A DNA stretch of 5,653 nucleotides from an uncultured Eubacteriales bacterium (GTDB lineage Bacteria; Bacillota; Clostridia; Oscillospirales; CAG-272). The notes under the pieces are model-generated. The model was not told the origin of the DNA. It made no database searches and saw only the letters and a list, made by a program, of their open reading frames with translations. Location: contig CASEEB010000189.1 of assembly GCA_949286815.1 (NCBI GenBank), positions 1-5,653 of the forward strand. Direction: 5' to 3'. The translations under genes and the position numbers were made by a program. Positions 5,401 to 5,653 of this stretch are shown piece by piece (position 1 is the first letter of the stretch; every line of letters begins with the position of its first letter).

Positions 5401-5571
5401 GCCTTAACTTAGGGATTGCAAGCGGTGCCAAGTATTTACCTGTAAGATTATTAAATGTTTTCAGGTCCGATATTTTTTATTCTGATTTTCCCCGACCGCT
5501 TTTCGGGATGAGCCGCGGACGCCGCAATGACCGAGTAAATTGCGACAGAGACATAAATACCCGTTTTCGTA
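5401..5571. other. Short gap with no supported gene
   Basis: No coding region is supported. The minus strand stays open for about 50 codons up to a TAA at 5451-5453, but without a start codon or ribosome site. A 25-codon ATG frame (minus, 5554 to 5477) has only a weak GGG upstream. A dyad TTAC-CT-GTAA sits at 5437-5446. Confidence 0.4.
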
Positions 5572-5600
5572 TTGACAACAGATAAAAAATATGGTAAAAT
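5572..5600 (+). promoter_or_regulatory. Strong SigA-type promoter of a gene beyond the right edge
   Basis: TTGACA (5572-5577), a 17-base spacer and TAAAAT (5595-5600): perfect -35, five-of-six -10, optimal spacing. Transcription should begin near 5607, and at least 47 bases of leader are inside the window. The gene it drives is not visible. Confidence 0.82.
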
Positions 5601-5621
5601 ATTTCTTAAATATAAAAGACA

Positions 5622-5632
5622 GGTAATTTACC
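5622..5632 (+). promoter_or_regulatory. Small dyad GGTAA-T-TTACC in the leader of the next gene
   Basis: A perfect 5+1+5 palindrome about 15 bases after the inferred transcript start. It could be an operator half-buried in the leader; it is too tight to form a hairpin. Confidence 0.3.
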
Positions 5633-5648
5633 GTAAACAAGATTAAAT

Positions 5649-5653
5649 AAGGA
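5649..5653 (+). promoter_or_regulatory. Probable start of a Shine-Dalgarno site at the right edge
   Basis: The window ends in AAGGA, preceded by AT-rich leader. This fits the beginning of a ribosome site whose start codon would lie about 5-15 bases outside the window. Confidence 0.4.

Noticed and set aside
5416..5430. Minus-strand TTGGCACCGCTTGCA, resembling a SigL (sigma-54) promoter
   Set aside because: The spacing between the GG and GC elements is 8 bases and not the required 10, and no gene follows on that strand.
5234..5431. Minus-strand frame of 65 codons over the hydrolase 3' end
   Set aside because: It runs through the terminator hairpin and the conserved end of the SleB domain, so it is best explained as a shadow.
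5451..5620. Minus-strand open stretch of about 50 codons ending in TAA at 5451
   Set aside because: No start codon or ribosome site, no recognisable domain, and its upstream half overlaps a strong plus-strand promoter.
1..5653. CRISPR array, tRNA/rRNA genes, insertion sequences or phage attachment sites
   Set aside because: No regularly spaced repeats, no tRNA-like cloverleaf or rRNA core sequence, no transposase or terminal inverted repeats were seen.

Overview
The window looks like chromosomal DNA from a low-to-moderate-GC Gram-positive anaerobe, most likely a member of the Clostridia. The support is indirect: two TTG-started genes with purine-rich Shine-Dalgarno sites, near-consensus SigA-type promoters, AT-rich intergenic DNA, a lipoprotein with a Ser/Thr/Glu/Asp-rich tether, and a SleB-type cell-wall hydrolase fused to a 'copper amine oxidase N-terminal-like' module. 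I cannot assign a genus.

Layout. (1) Positions 1-527, minus strand: a GNAT-family acetyltransferase that starts at TTG and runs off the left edge close to its natural end. (2) Positions 627-3869, minus strand: a very large (about 1080 aa) surface lipoprotein. It has a right-handed beta-helix with GH110-like features, followed by three diverged beta-sandwich-like modules. It is driven by a perfect consensus promoter (TTGACA-17-TATAAT) whose -10 box lies inside a 19-nt palindrome. (3) Positions about 3950-4346: a gap without an obvious large gene. It holds a leftward intrinsic terminator, a possible 27-residue arginine-rich small ORF directly upstream of that terminator, a small inverted repeat, and AT-rich A-tract DNA. 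(4) Positions 4347-5400, plus strand: a complete unit with an extended -10 promoter, Shine-Dalgarno site, TTG-started secreted SleB-like cell-wall hydrolase and a strong terminator. (5) Positions 5401-5653: a short gap, then a strong promoter (TTGACA-17-TAAAAT) and the leader of a gene that begins just beyond the right edge.

The two large genes are divergent and separately controlled. Both products are exported: one is predicted to be membrane-anchored and to act on glycans, the other is a secreted peptidoglycan hydrolase. Nothing in the sequence shows that they work together. The acetyltransferase lies 98 bases downstream of the lipoprotein gene with no convincing terminator between them, so read-through is possible. 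The points most worth following up are the GH110-like lipoprotein with its apparent operator, and the small terminator-linked unit at 3966-4149.
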